Shown: positions 12,017 through 24,140 of the stretch, in pieces | How the letters are laid out: every line of letters begins with the position of its first letter | Numbering within the stretch: the first letter of the stretch is position 1 | Assembly (NCBI GenBank): GCA_029844215.1 | Contig: JAQGDG010000046.1 | Coordinates: forward strand, 1-64,000 | Length of the DNA: 64,000 bases | Source: Przewalskia tangutica | Taxonomy: Eukaryota > Streptophyta > Magnoliopsida > Solanales > Solanaceae | Reading direction: 5' to 3' | The notes under the pieces: model-generated | Databases searched by the model: none | What the model was told of the DNA's origin: nothing | What the model saw: the letters and a program-made list of their open reading frames with translations, nothing else | Program-made: the position numbers and the translations under genes

Positions 12017-13762
12017 CTTTTGTCACGACCCATTCCGGTTCGTGATCGTGCCACCGGCACCCAAGTAGTCATACATCGAGTAATCGGAAACATAAAGCAA
12101 GACATGAAATGCTTTATAAAACAAGACATACGATTTTGTGAGAAAACGTGGCCTTTCTAAGATATATATATAATCATGTTTTAGCGCTACATCCGACATC
12201 GCATAACATGACTACGCACTTCTAGGAAATATATAACTATGGCGGACAGGGCCCGCCATACCCCGATCGTATAAAACTAACTACAACAGGAGATCATACC
12301 AAAAGTAGAGCCTCCAAGAGATGGAGCTCCTCGACACCAACGTAGATCCTAAGGACGCGGATCTAGCACTGCTTGCCCTTACCTGCGGCATGAACGCAGC
12401 CCCCCGAAGGAGGTCAGTACAACAGGTACTAAGTATGCGAAACTGTAAAGTACTTAAATGAAACATATCATTTTTTTAAAACCAGTTTACAAGTATGTAT
12501 GAAACAACCAAGGAAACCGCACATAGTGCCACATCACAAACAAGAGCAACAATAGTAATCAGAATGAGTCTTGTCTAGGCCGCGAATGATCGAACAGGCC
12601 ACTCGCCCCATCATCATTCTCGCAAGCCTAATCTCGACTCCCGAGTCCGCATAGGCCACTCACGGGCCCGCATGAGGTATAACCCCGCATCGAGGGTAGC
12701 TACTCCTCGCATCGCCCCGACTCATTGTCCGCATGGCCACACAGCATCGCATTTGAGGTATAACCCCGCATACTAACTCGAACTCGTAGCCCGCATAGGC
12801 CCCCGACCCGCATGAGGTATTCTCGAATCACGGTCCTGCATCGCCGAGTCTACCCCGCACGGAGGCGCCTAACCCCAGATCATCTCAAGAGGCGAGTGAT
12901 AGTATACTAGCATAACAACTTACCCTTAAGTAACACAAGCACAACAATGATACTCACCTATACCAACGTTACAAGATACTAACACACAGAGCATCATATC
13001 ATGTCTACCTATCACACCCTCTTCTTCTTCACAATATAAGTCCATATAAACACATAGGCAAACTTGTTTCTTTTATCAATCTTAAGTGGTTATACTTACT
13101 TCCCATAAAGCTAGTATAACTCTTAAGCTTCGCTTAAAAACCAATTAGTTCTCTTCTCATAATAAATGGTTCAAGAGTCCTTTGAAATGTTTTCGCTTCT
13201 TATTATTTAGGCTTAAGCCGAGGCATTGCCGTAAGTATTATTCAGCTTAAGCCGTGAGGCATTGCCGTAAGTATTATTCAGTTAACACATGTACGCTTAC
13301 CGCACTATATACATATTGTAAAATATCATGCTTTAGAAGAATCACATACCTTCTCGGCAAATCCACCGCCAAGTCGAGTATGTCGCGCGCAGAGAATCAC
13401 CTATAATAGTCACGTATATCTATCAAGGTCTAGACTATTCTCAGGTCATTCTAAACAGAGGGTCCTCAATTCTACGGAAAGTCGGGCAAAGACAACCCTA
13501 CCCGCGAGTTATATAAGTTCATCAGAAAACAAATTCTATGTAAGTACGCTTGATTATTCTTCTTTAAACCCTTCTAAGTGATTAACACTTCAATTCTATT
13601 CGTGATATACTTCTAAGTATTTATACTATTCTTATTCTACAACAAGAAGTATTCTTTAATTCAAAAGAGGGTTAGGATTAGTTACCCTGTAGCCCAATAA
13701 TATCCTAGAAAGTCGCTACCGAGCAAGGTTTTGCTCCTAAGTCAGTATGCTCCATGAAACCT

Positions 13763-13784
13763 TAGAAGTTCTTCACAACTTCTA
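13763..13784. repeat. Conserved leader stem-loop, A 5' LTR
   Basis: TAGAAGTT, CTTCAC, AACTTCTA: perfect 8-base arms. The same stem with a different loop is in B (18146-18167), D (32109-32130) and other LTRs. Confidence 0.6.
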
Positions 13785-14005
13785 CTAAGTGCTAAGGTAT
13801 TTGGGCTAGGTATTTTGGGCATTATAACAATACAAGAAGGCAACTTTTCTACCAAGGAGGGGGTTGGTTTCGCTAGGCTGAAAGGGGTAGCCTCTCAAGC
13901 TTCTCAAGTGGAGGCGTGTTTGGACGAAACAACAAGAGGGAGAGGGAGGATTTGAGACTTAGGTAGATTGCTCAATTTAGGATGAAATAACTCTTCAACA
14001 AGGGG

Positions 14006-14014
14006 TATTTATAG
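14006..14014 (-). promoter_or_regulatory. TATA box of A 5' LTR
   Basis: CTATAAATA on the minus strand at the conserved offset from the LTR start. Transcription from here would run left, through the long leader into A gag. Confidence 0.65.
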
Positions 14015-14398
14015 GTCAAGACATGGCCAACCAATGGCCAAGATTATGCCAAGTGCAAGGCAAGTGTAGGTGAGGATTTAGGCAGTTGTCCTTGGCCAAC
14101 TTGCACACAAAATATCTAGCCAACTTTATGACAAGGCTTGGCATCCAATCGCCCTATTGCCGTGATAGTCCACCAATGAGAGTGGAAAGTGTCGCCTCTC
14201 ATTGGTCCAAAGTGTTACGCCTCTAAAAATCCGCAAAAATAAGAAATGACATAGCCGAATTTATCCTATGAAAGCCGTGGAAACGCTTCGTCGGAAACCG
14301 TCGCTTTGTGAGTCAGGCCTAAAAATCGCCCAAGGCCTAACTTTAAGACCAAAACTTTTGACGTATTCCTCACGCATACCCGGAAATACGGTATAACA

Positions 14399-15212
14399 AC
14401 TCAGATCGTGGAGGCGCACAACTAGTCTCTGAGGCGGTCCGCCTCGAAAGTCACCAGCGACCCTCGCTGCTCGCCTCTTCGCCGACCTTGGTCATTCCGC
14501 CGATTTCTCGCCTCACCTCCAAGTGCATAAGCTCGCACGCGGCAATGTCCATGCCCGGCCAAGAGCTACACCGAACAACTCTCGCTAAGTAATCATCGAG
14601 CCTCAGAATATCGGTGCACTCGATCCTCCATACTAGCCACTAATGCGGGACGCATCGCCAATGAGTCGAACTCCACATTGTACTCCCAACCGCACGCCGT
14701 TTCGCGAACACCAAATATCTGTCGCCCGAGCCCTCTCATCCGCGAGGCAAGAAATGTGCAAGAAATGCCCTCGAGAACTCGCCCCAAGTAGGCGGAAGTG
14801 CATGCTCTCCCCGGGACAGCTCACGATCAAACCCGATCATGCGGTATCACGCAGCCGATGCGAACCTAGACCACCGATTCTCCGATGCCTTGATCACTTT
14901 ACGATCTGTCAGAATCGCTTGATGAACTCGCGATCATCCTCGTGCCTCGACCCATAAAACTCGGCGGGTTACATCTCGTAAAATCCCGTAGCCTCCAACT
15001 ATCCGATCTGGTGAACCATCGGTGTTATCGAACCGCCGGCCCACTTATCTCAAGTCTGCCACAACCTCGCCATTAATCGCCCACTTTGTAACCCATCTCT
15101 TCTCGCCTGCATCGCGGATCGAGGCTCAGTACTGTGGTCTCAGAGACCGCCACGCTTCTACTCGCAGCCTTCTCGCCGCTTGCCCTTCGCCCGGTTGCTC
15201 GGCGCGAGGCAT
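14399..15212 (-). pseudogene. Element B gag, N-terminal part, interrupted by A
   Basis: The minus-strand start at 15212 gives MPRAEQPGEG. The frame 14593-14787 reads WEYNVEFDSLA...MEDRVHRYSEAR, the gypsy gag capsid signature (E-Y-N-x-x-F-D-S-L-A). Element A interrupts it at 14398/4812. More gag-like sequence continues at 4480-4811. Frameshifts are present in addition to the insertion. Confidence 0.75.
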
Positions 15213-15395
15213 AATCGTAAAAACGGCACGCTCGGAGGGTCCAACTTACAACACAACTCTAAGGCACGATCTCGTAATGAGAAGGAGGAAAACCAATCCT
15301 AAATGTCCTATAGCCTCGATTATAGATGGTGCACAACACATCGATAATCAAGACTCTACTAGACACGGTCTGTAGACACTTTCCGAGGACTAACT

Positions 15396-15407
15396 GCTCT
15401 GATACCA
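15396..15407 (-). promoter_or_regulatory. Primer-binding site of B (canonical)
   Basis: GCTCTGATACCA on the plus strand, the complement of TGGTATCAGAGC, separated from the LTR by CTTT. It matches the 3' end of initiator-Met tRNA. Confidence 0.9.
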
Positions 15408-16076
15408 CTTTTGTCACGACCCGAACCTGGGCCCGTGACTGGTGCCTTACCCCGGGCACCCTAGTGATACAACATCAGAGAAAACCAGCGGAAATAAAAA
15501 CTTTAAACATTTAAATAGACATGGATCAAGATAAAGAAAATAGCCCAAACCAAAAGCGGTTGCCTTTTAGCATATATATATACAAAGACATTTTGAGCAT
15601 AATCCTTACAACCCCGCCACACCAATGCTACGTACCTCTAAGATTTATACAACAACTATGACGGACAGGGCCCGCCATACCCTGAATGTACAAGAACCTG
15701 CTGCACTCAGGTAACATACCAAAGATAAGCCTCCAAGGAACGGAGCTTCCCAAGATCGAAAGGTGATCCTAAAGCGGGATCGACGGCGATGTACACTTAC
15801 TGCGATGACGCGGCCCCCAAGGAGGTCAAGATACCAAGTATGTGAAACTGTAAAGTACTATAAATGAAATCATAGCAGTCTAATAAAGCAGGAGACATGT
15901 ATGATAACCAAACTACAGTACACACATATAACAGTTATATCAAGTCAGGGTCTCACGCCCTCCACATCAATCATGCCCGTGGAATACCTTCCTCACTGCC
16001 GGCAGTCTATGATATGATAACACCAAGAAGTACACCTGCACACCAAGTCCTACCTGATGCCAAAGCCGTACTAACA

Positions 16077-16377
16077 ATCCAAAATGGAAGCATACCCGTG
16101 CGCTACGCATCGTGTCAGTATGTCCAAAAGGGAACAACAAGACAGCAATCAAAATGGAAACAGTAAGACAGCAATCCAAAATGGAAACATACCCGCGCCA
16201 CGATCGGTCGTGATGTCCAAAAGGAACAATAAGGCAATAATCCAAATGGAAACAAGAAGACAAAGAATCCAAAATGGAAACAGTAAGACAGCAATCCAAA
16301 ATGGAAGCATACCCGTGCGCTACGCATCGTGTCAGTATGTCCAAAAAGGAACAACCAGACATCAATCAAAATGGAAG
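16077..16377. repeat. Minisatellite in B 5' LTR
   Basis: About seven ATC(C)AAAATGGAA words with two spacer types, one of them CATACCCGTGCGCTACGC-like and repeated three times. It is the partner of 893-1217 with different copy number. Confidence 0.85.
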
Positions 16378-18145
16378 CATACCCGTGCGCTACGCATCGT
16401 GTCAGTATGTCCAAAGCGATTAGCAAAAATAACACTATCAAGAGGAGCGCACTGCGGAATTTCTCCGCCACGCGCACGTCCCAATAAGTTCTCAACAAGT
16501 CAACCGGCCCTCCATCGAGAGACGCGGTAGTATAGAAGCACAATTCTTGCACAACAAAGGCTATCACAACAAGCATAGGCAAGTTTCACAACAACAAGCA
16601 TAGGCAAGTTTCACAATAAGCATAGGAAAGTTATACATAACTCAAGGTACTTTCATTTTATGTAAAAGTCCGGGTTTTAACCCTAAAGTACTACGTACGT
16701 TAAATTCCTTTTAAAGAGATCCATTCCTTTTATAAAAGTCACCCGATACCCGTAGTATACAAATAGAGTGACTTACATCTTTCAAGTAAAGCAAAACAAC
16801 TTCCATACTTTCCTTTTTAAAACCAAATCAAGGCAATACCATGCCTTCTTTTTAGACCAAAACACTTCTCTTTTTAAAGTCAAGTTACCACATTAAAACC
16901 AATGATAAAACCCTTTTTCATAAAATCGTTATAACTCACTTCCCATAAAGCTTGTTATAACACTTTATGTTTTAAACCAATTTAAGACACAACAACGCCT
17001 TTCTTTTCCCTAAAGTTCCAGTTTGCCTAATTTCAATTACTCAAGTCTCTTTTTAGAAAAGTTTCATAGTTCAATGTCTTACTCTTTTAAAACAATTGAG
17101 TAACATATGCCATAGGCGTAGTAGGTTATTCTTGTTCATAAATCTTATTAAGCGACCATGATCTAGGAATTGTAATATCATTTTGTCTCATCTTAGCTTC
17201 TATGCGGATGGAGGTTTCTACCGGTTTTAATAATACTTCATTATTCAATACATTTTCCTTTATTAACGCTGCAAAGGGTTTGTCGATACACATTCGATTT
17301 CCAAATCAAGAAACATTATTCCTTTTAAAAACCACGACTCATTAATCACGAATGAGGTTTCACACAAACTCATATTAATTCATTTAAGTTAAGTCTCTTA
17401 TCTTATAAGATCAAGTCTCTTAACTTCTAAAATCAAGAAACCATTTTCTTTACCTCTCTTAAGACGTTATACCTAACTCCCATAAAGCTAGTATAACTCT
17501 TTTTAAAACCTTTAAAACCAAGTGTTACTCTTCTTCAAAATGGTTTCTTAACTCTTGTGACATACTTCAAGTTTCTTATTATTCAGCTTAAGTCAAAAGA
17601 CATTGTCGCATAACCACGCTCAATTAGCACACGTACGTCTACCGTACTATATATTATTCAGGCTTAAGTCAAAAGACATTGCCGTACTATATATATCTTC
17701 CTTTAAAATATCATGCTCAAGAGTATAGGAAGAATCACATACCTCGCGACGATTATCGACTATAAGCAAAACGCTCCACGGCTATAACCCGGCTAGCCTT
17801 GTCCACCTTCTAAGTAGCACATGCTACTTGCAAAACATTCAACCAATAAAGGTTATCAGTCTACTGTAATACAGTCCTATGTAAGTACAGTTTAACTTCT
17901 ACTACTTATATTCTTCTGATGTGATTTCAGTTCAAGTCTTTACTGTAATATCCTTTTATTACAGTTCAATTCTCTTCTATGAATCTTATATTCATTTCTA
18001 TACAACTACAGTATGTAATTTCCAATTACACTAGAAGGATAGGATTATTTACCTCGATGAGCCCAAAAATTATCCAAGTTTAATGTCGCTCCTGAGCAAC
18101 GCTTAGCTCCTACTCCGAGTGCTCCAATCCGCTCCAAACAACCCT

Positions 18146-18167
18146 TAGAAGTTCTAACCAACTTCTA
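18146..18167. repeat. Conserved leader stem-loop, B 5' LTR
   Basis: TAGAAGTT, CTAACC, AACTTCTA; perfect arms, loop differs from A and D. Confidence 0.6.
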
Positions 18168-18528
18168 CTCAAATACTTCAACTATCAATGAAGATTTTCC
18201 TTAGGGTTTCGTTTAGTGGCTAGAGGAAAGTATAATAGTATTTTCTGGGCTTTCCGTAAAGAGGGTACTTTGGAAATACTACAAGGTATTTGGGCCAAGG
18301 TATTTGGGCATTATAACAATACTAGGAGAGTATTTCTATACCACAACAAGGGGTATTATACGAAAACAACTAGCAGTGGTACCTCGGCTAGGGCACCACA
18401 AAGGGAGGGAGGCTCTCGCCAAGGCTTCAAAAGAGGGGATGCTTTGGACGAGCTACTACACAAAGGGGAGGAAGAGAGCTTTCAAGACTTAGGAAGATTT
18501 TAGGATGAAGAAGTCTTCCAAATGGGGG

Positions 18529-18537
18529 TATTTATAG
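18529..18537 (-). promoter_or_regulatory. TATA box of B 5' LTR
   Basis: CTATAAATA on the minus strand, about 396 bp from the LTR start. Confidence 0.65.
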
Positions 18538-18932
18538 GTCAAGGAATGGCCAACCAATGGCCAAGATCCATCCAAGTGTTAGGCAAGTGTAGGGCTAGAT
18601 TCCACCACGTGTACCTTATCCATCTACCACAACAACTTGCACACAAAATATCCTACCAACTCCTCATTCCAATCGTCCATTACCGCTAACCTTGCGTCAA
18701 TGTGAGGTGACACTTGTCACCCTCCCGTTGTCCAAAATGTTTCGCCTCTCGGAAAAATCCGCAAAAATTATAAATGACATAGCCGGAATTTTCCTTCGCA
18801 GTTTAGTAAAACGTTTACGAAAAACGACTCTTTCGCACTTGTGCACAAAATTTTCGAACCTTGCCAACTTTAAGGCTTGAATTTATATACGTACGCCCTC
18901 ACGTACATACTCTGGAAATACGGGGTATAACA

Positions 18933-18937
18933 TATAC
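18933..18937. repeat. Right target-site duplication of element B (TATAC)
   Basis: TATAC directly follows the B terminus, then continues CACTCTCATTTTAG as in the uninterrupted C LTR at about 25950-25970. Confidence 0.75.
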
Positions 18938-21062
18938 ACTCTCATTTTAGTTTACTTAAGGCACTAACATGTTCTTTATAAAAATCCGGGAATTTAACCC
19001 AAAGTACTACGTACTTCTATTCTTTCAAAATGACTCATTTCATTATAATACTTCCAAGATACTAATAATCGTAGTATCAAGTTACAATTTCTTTTTCAAG
19101 ACAAGTCACAATACTTTTAGAAATAAAATTAGGCTTCTAAATCAAGTGACTTCTTCTCTCGTAAAAGCCTTAGACAATTGATGCCTTTAAATCAAATTGC
19201 CTTTCAAAAAAAATCAAGCCATTTATCTTTCCATAAAGCCAATATAACCAACTCCCCATAAAGTCGTTATATTCACTTTATACCTAAGTCAAGTACAATT
19301 TCCTATCCAAGGGACTTATATGTTTAAAACGAAACAAGTATCACATTCTTTAAAACTCTTCAAGTCCCTTAACATGCTTAAATTACTTAGAGTAAACCAC
19401 TCTTTAAACTTTCCATAAAGCTATTATAACCAACTTCCCATAAAGCCGTTATACTAGCCTTATACATTAGCAATTTACATTTTTCCTTATAACCAAGAGA
19501 CTTAAACTTTCCAACAAACAAGTATTAAAATACTTTCAACATACTTAAAGTCTCTTAACTTTTGAAAATCAAGATATCCTTAATATTTAATCAAGTGAGT
19601 TAATTCCCTAACTCAAACAACTTGGGCATTCTTAAAATAAGCCAAGGATATCAAATAGACTAGATTTGTCAAAAATCTTGTACGTCTACCGTACTATACA
19701 TTTACAACTTAATCATGCTTAAGAGATAAGAAAGTTCCACATACCTCTTCGGTTTAATCCACTTGCTAAGTCCAGTCGCCGTACGTAGTATGTCAACCTA
19801 TAATGACCATAGTACGTCTATTAACTTCTAGTTTCAAACGTAGAATATTCCAAGTGCAAGTCACTAAATTCTACGGAAAATCGGACAGCACTTCCTTTGT
19901 TTTTACTAACTTTGCCACCTTTTTCAAGGCCGAATACAATAACCAAACAGCCCCAATTGGCTCACCACAATTTATAAGGTAGTTCAATACAATTGAATAA
20001 CCAAACAGCCCCAATTGGCTCACCACAAACGATAACAAACTAGTCTAAACTATAATGTCAATTCGGCAATTAGGCAACAATACAAATCGTTCCCAATTCC
20101 TTTTTAATCCAAGTGGTTTAGTATAACATGATATCAAGCCGCAATCGATTACAACTACTATAATCCTCAAGTAGGTAAACATGCGACGATTCTAATTAAC
20201 GACCAAAATTGTATTTCAATTTCAAAAGGCTAATCATGTCCTTTTCGGTTCTAGGCTTCTACAATCCATGTCACTTATCAAACTTCATAACACAAATCAC
20301 ATGATCACATATAACTTATCATAACGTGAAATCTTCAATTACAAAAGTAAAACGAAGATTATACCTCAATTAGCCCAATTATGATCCAAAATCACAAGTC
20401 GCTCCTTAGCAACTTTAGCTCCTCCTTTCGACATTCCAATCCACTCCAAGCAACCCTTAGAAGCTTACAAAAGACTCATCTTCAAGCTTCAACTTCAAAG
20501 TTGAATAACCCTTTAGGTTTTCGCCTTGCGGCTAATACGAAAACACCATTTTTCCGGGATCTTTCTATAGAGAAACACTTACAATACCCTTAGGTACCTT
20601 GGTTTAAAGTGGGGGAATTATTGGACAACAATTGAATTTTTTTCGAAACCCTCCTCTAGCCGAGCTCACTAGTGTGGTCTTCAAATTTTTGTAAAATTTG
20701 TCTAAGTGTTATACCTTGTCTTGCACTAGTATACATATATAACAAGATGGAGGGTCAAGATTAGAACAAAGGGGTGGTTAGGATGCACTTCACAAGGATC
20801 AAGCCAAGTGGCATCGACTTGTCAACAATGTCAAGCTCTTGCCTTTGCAAGACTTGATCTTTTAAATTATGGTCAAATGACCATTTCCATGTCAATTTCG
20901 TCCAAGAGTATTAAGGGGTGACACGTGTCGCCTCCCGTCACGCAATATTTCATTTTCCGACAAATTCCAAAATTCGATAAATTTTTACTCGTCTCAAATC
21001 TTAACATTTGAGTTCTTATGTACGTTCTTAGAAACATAACCTGAAATTTCCGGGGTGTAACA
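18938..21062 (-). mobile_element. Element C, 3' LTR, right fragment
   Basis: Continuation of the LTR begun at 1-246, ending CGGGGTGTAACA. It is near-identical to 25955-28100 (scattered substitutions, roughly 1% by eye), and CAG/CTG sites agree. It contains the AGGTATGTGG word (minus strand, near 19745), a leader segment GCTCCTTAGCAACTTTAGCTCC shared loosely with the A/B/D families, and a perfect G-box palindrome at 20917-20932. No gene. Confidence 0.88.
20917..20932. promoter_or_regulatory. G-box-like palindrome in C 3' LTR U3
   Basis: GGTGACACGTGTCGCC, with CACGTG core. Copies of the palindrome, with CACGTG, CACTTG or ATGTGT centres, occur in the U3 of C, D, E, G, H and J. CACGTG is the plant bZIP/bHLH core; binding here is inference. 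Confidence 0.55.
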
Positions 21063-21100
21063 TTCTTCCCCCCTTAGAAACATTCGTCCCCGAATGTTCT
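21063..21100 (-). promoter_or_regulatory. Polypurine tract and hairpin of C
   Basis: TTCTTCCCCCC adjoins the LTR. GAAACATTCG (21077-21086), TCCC, CGAATGTTCT (21091-21100) forms the same hairpin as in A, B, D, H and J. Confidence 0.75.
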
Positions 21101-22330
21101 TTCGGGAGTCAACTTAAAGATAGCGACATAGTCTTCTTTTACAACCCCTACATACCAATAATACCACACGAGGCCTCATAACAATACTCATACTAAAATG
21201 TCAAGTTGAACCCCATGTGTCAATGTCGATTATCTGTATAAAGCTTCACGACTCTAAGCTTACTAATAATCTTTCGGATAAGCTTCGCCTTATCCACGCC
21301 ATTGAATCAAGTCTGGACCAAATAATCAACCTCTCCTATGTCGAACCATCCGACCGATCTCCACTTTCTTACACAAGGCCTCGTGCCGGGCCACCGAATC
21401 AAGGGTATACGGTATCGTTACGTAACAAGACAAGAGGCAATTAACCTTCCGCTATTCACGAAATCAAAAACACAGCCCGCACCTATCCTCGTGCTCGGAT
21501 AGTACGCTCTGCCTGACCGTCGGTCTGAGGGTGTAATGCACCACTGAGACTCACCTGTGTCCCTAAAACCCTTCTGAAAAACCTCCAGAAGTTATCTGTA
21601 ATCGAGCTCATCTGTCGGACATCATAAACGTAGGGACCCCGTGCAGTCTCAAAATCCCCCCTGCTATACATGCTAGCATAAACCTCAGCCGAGTAAGTGG
21701 TCCCAATCCGAAAGAACACGGCTGGTTTCGCCAGCCTAATTACCATGACCCCCAGGGAGTCGCACTTCCTCCGAGTACGATGCCACCCTGTAACAAGATC
21801 CATATTAATTACCTCTCATATCTAGGTTGGGATTTCAATCGCCTGCAATAGCCCACTGGGCTTCTGGTACACAACCATGACCTGCTACTAATTCGGACAC
21901 TAAGCAGTAAACTCCGCTATGTCCCTTTTTCCGGTCATCTTACCCATACATACATCTGAGGTCACGACACGACTTAGTCGACCCTGTACAATTTAGAACA
22001 ATAGCACTGCGTGCCTCCCCTAAGACTCCTGTGACTAGTCTGCGATCACGGTACACGCAATCTATCCTCATCTCACAAAGACCTCATCCGGTGCTACTCA
22101 AACAGGCTCTTCACTTCTCGGAGAGCCGTATCTCGGTACCGTATCATAACTGGATCCTCATATTGTCGCCTCTTTACCTCCTCAACGACGGAAGACTCGG
22201 CAACCTCTCGGATCTAAACTTCCTTAACTTGGAAGCAATTAATCGAACCCCTAGGCTCGGTAACTGAAGAATCTCACGGACCACGTCCTGTCTATCCGCC
22301 TACCAGCGGACTACCCTCGTGTCCGCGACA
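21101..22330 (-). pseudogene. Element C integrase, broken
   Basis: The minus-strand frame 21483-21803 shows FWRFFRRVLGTQVSLSGALHPQTDGQAERTI (about residues 71-101), the gypsy integrase core segment around the last catalytic residues. Upstream in the frame, AKPAVFFRIGTTYSAEVYASMY is the KSAHF-type region, altered. The catalytic Asp region reads YVYDVRQMSS and is degraded. The zinc-binding N-terminal region lies near 22180-22210. The C-terminal tail (21101-21480) is poorly preserved. Confidence 0.8.
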
Positions 22331-22825
22331 AGAGTATCAGAATCGCTCTTGGCTTTCCCCGGATGGTATAGGATATCAATATCACAATCACTGAGTAACT
22401 CTAGCCACCATCGCTGCAAATTCTCTGCCTCGGCAGATATACCGGAGGCTTTTGTGGTCTGCTCAAATATCCACATGAAGTCTGTATATACGTCCTGCCC
22501 CTAAATCTTCAAGGCATGATTTAACTGCCGCCAGCTCTAAATCGTGAGTGGCGCACTTTCCTTTCCTGCTTCCCTAACTACCGGGAAAACATAGGCTCTA
22601 TCCTTCTCGGGTTGCGTCAGCACACAACCTAGCCCAACACCCAACATGTTATCAATATAACCTAACCCTCTAGTCTCACAGGAGGGGTTAGAACTATAGT
22701 CGTGGTCAACTTATCTTACAATAACTGAAAGCCTTTCTCATTCCTGCGAAATATTCGGGTATCCTTAATCTCACTTATGGTTCCTGTTTCCCTTTCTCTG
22801 TTGCAACCAAACTTGGTCACTAAAC
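22331..22825 (-). pseudogene. Element C RNase H remnant
   Basis: The minus strand near 22370-22500 reads YTDFMWIFEQTTKASGISAEAENLQRWWLELLSDCDIDI in broken form, corresponding to the C-terminal half of gypsy RNase H; the same order relative to integrase occurs in A. The upstream half is faint. Confidence 0.65.
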
Positions 22826-23640
22826 TTAGATTTGATTCCTTTGCTTGCCTCACGGCTAAGACTTACTGTCAATCACATTTTTGGGGGGGAGGTTTCCTTG
22901 ATCTCGTCAAGTAGTAACCCGGTTTTCCTTTCCCAGTTTGTAGAGCCTATAACTAGGTGTTACCACATTTTCTTGAAAAGTTCTTACTGCCCATTATCAA
23001 CTAATGGTCTTTACACTCGTCTGGGGTAATCATGACCCGTGCAACTTACATTAATATCTTTACGATACTTCCTCGACCAATTAAATGCGTCGTTCTTAAT
23101 TACCCCAACACAACACTTTTCCCACGGTTATCTACAACTGTAACCTATGGCATGACGATACCGAAGACCTTACCTGTCTTATATCCTTCGTCTAACAACA
23201 TGGGTACACGTAACCCCATAATACGCAAAACTGTCCTTTTACGTGGGGAAGAGAACTTATCTCCCTTACTTAAACTTTCCTTGGAGTCGAAACCCTAATC
23301 ACAGGGTCCTCTTGCGGTCCAATAATTATCTAATCATCACGCACCGCCTTTAAGTTCGTGTAGATTTTCCAACCTACCAAAGATGCCCTCAGCTTTCCGC
23401 CGGCAGCACTCGTACTTATTTCTTTCTTGCCTTGCACATTTCCTGAAATTATCCGGAAGGTCGTGGCCCTGACCGCCACCCTACACCAACTCCAAGTACT
23501 TCCAAGGGCACTTAACATAAATTCCTTCAAATTCATTTATCACATACTTCCTGCGTCAATTTACCCCAAGTGAACAAGTCACACAGACTTAAAAAGAAAA
23601 CAACGATGCCAAAGAAGGAAGGATAATTCACTGGTTACTA
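22826..23640 (-). other. Element C interior without recognisable domain
   Basis: This is where RT should lie by comparison with A. I find no two-Asp motif, no IDLRSGYHQ and no lysine-rich FVKKK on the minus strand. Either RT was deleted and replaced by unrelated element sequence, or it is too decayed to see. Only short open frames. Confidence 0.5.
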
Positions 23641-23900
23641 CCACTTCTCTCCCTTTTCACTGGAAAATCAGCTTACCAGAAAACTGGAATCGAGTCAATC
23701 TCTCTCTGCAGTCAACATTGGCATAACAAGAGGCCAACTAGCCCGAACTCATAATGACTTCACTGTCTGTCATAACAGCTCTGCTGGGTCCAACGACTTT
23801 ATCGTTACCGACAATTATTATCTACCTGCTCAGCTACCACCCAACACTCACGGGTGTAGTCACCTCGAAAGGTTCTCATGGATTCAGGATTTATTTCTTT
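23641..23900 (-). pseudogene. Possible protease remnant of C
   Basis: TGCAGTCAACATTGGCATAACAAGAGGC near 23708-23735 matches the A segment near 10263-10290 next to the GMDWLAS motif. The motif itself has diverged. This rests on nucleotide similarity only. Confidence 0.4.
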
Positions 23901-24039
23901 ACACTTGGTTGCTCTCTTTTTCACTGGTCGCACTCTTTCTGTACTTCCAAACTTATTCCAGCTTACATACATAAATTCCATACTAACTCTGGCCTCCACT
24001 CTTTGGAGTTACAAAATTAAACAACATAAGGCTAGTTCC

Positions 24040-24140
24040 GGCTCTCGCAACCTGGTTCCGGTGGAATGCATCCACGAACCCATAAAACGATTAACTGGAC
24101 TTGGGCCTTACACCCTCGTGACCCTGTCATGTAGCGGGAC
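24040..24140 (-). other. Shared non-coding block, copy in C
   Basis: CATCCACGAACCCATAAAACG, then TTAACTGGACTTGGGCCTTACACCCTCGTGACC. The same block (reverse complement GGCCCAAGTTTAGTTAACC) lies in B (about 3990-4060), D (about 30100-30150), F (about 51925-51955) and H (about 46735-46775), but I do not see it in A or I. Confidence 0.65.

Larger units (their letters stand above)
4812..14398 (-). mobile_element. Element A, complete Ty3/gypsy element, minus strand
   Basis: About 9.6 kb: 3' LTR 4812-7197 (2386 bp), interior 7198-12020 (about 4.8 kb), 5' LTR 12021-14398 (2378 bp). The interior carries, in order on the minus strand, gag, protease, RT, RNase H and integrase with a chromodomain-like tail, the standard Ty3/gypsy order. 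It lies in the gag region of B. I could not read a clean 5-bp target duplication (left flank CACTT, right flank ACTCA). All coding parts are broken by many short indels, so no intact polyprotein can be read. Chromovirus (Tekay/Del-like) placement is inference from LTR length and the integrase tail. Confidence 0.88.
12021..14398 (-). mobile_element. Element A, 5' LTR
   Basis: Partner of 4812-7197, same termini. It contains the GC-rich repeat slot at about 12565-12880, the AGGTATGTG word (minus strand, near 13350), the stem-loop at 13763-13784 and the TATA box at 14006-14014. Its CTG/CAG sites differ from those of its partner at many places while the intervening AT-rich sequence is unchanged. 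Confidence 0.9.
15412..18932 (-). mobile_element. Element B, 5' LTR
   Basis: TGTCACGACCCG...GGGGTATAACA, 3521 bp. CAG/CTG words are mostly intact here, in contrast to the partner at 247-3704. It contains a minisatellite (16077-16377), the AGGTATGTG word on the minus strand near 17740, a stem-loop (18146-18167), a TATA box (18529-18537) and a GGTGACACTTGTCACC palindrome near 18706-18721. Short open frames such as that at 18216-18503 lie in U3/leader and have no recognisable protein. Confidence 0.9.

Noticed and set aside
4801..14420. A 20-bp duplication flanking A (AGATTGTGGAGG left, AGATCGTGGAGG right)
   Set aside because: Not adjacent to both LTR ends in the way a 5-bp target duplication must be; may be repeated gag sequence, and error-prone sites blur it.
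18216..18503. 95-codon open frame in B 5' LTR
   Set aside because: Lies in the U3/leader segment next to the TATA box; the partner LTR does not keep the same frame and no domain is recognised.
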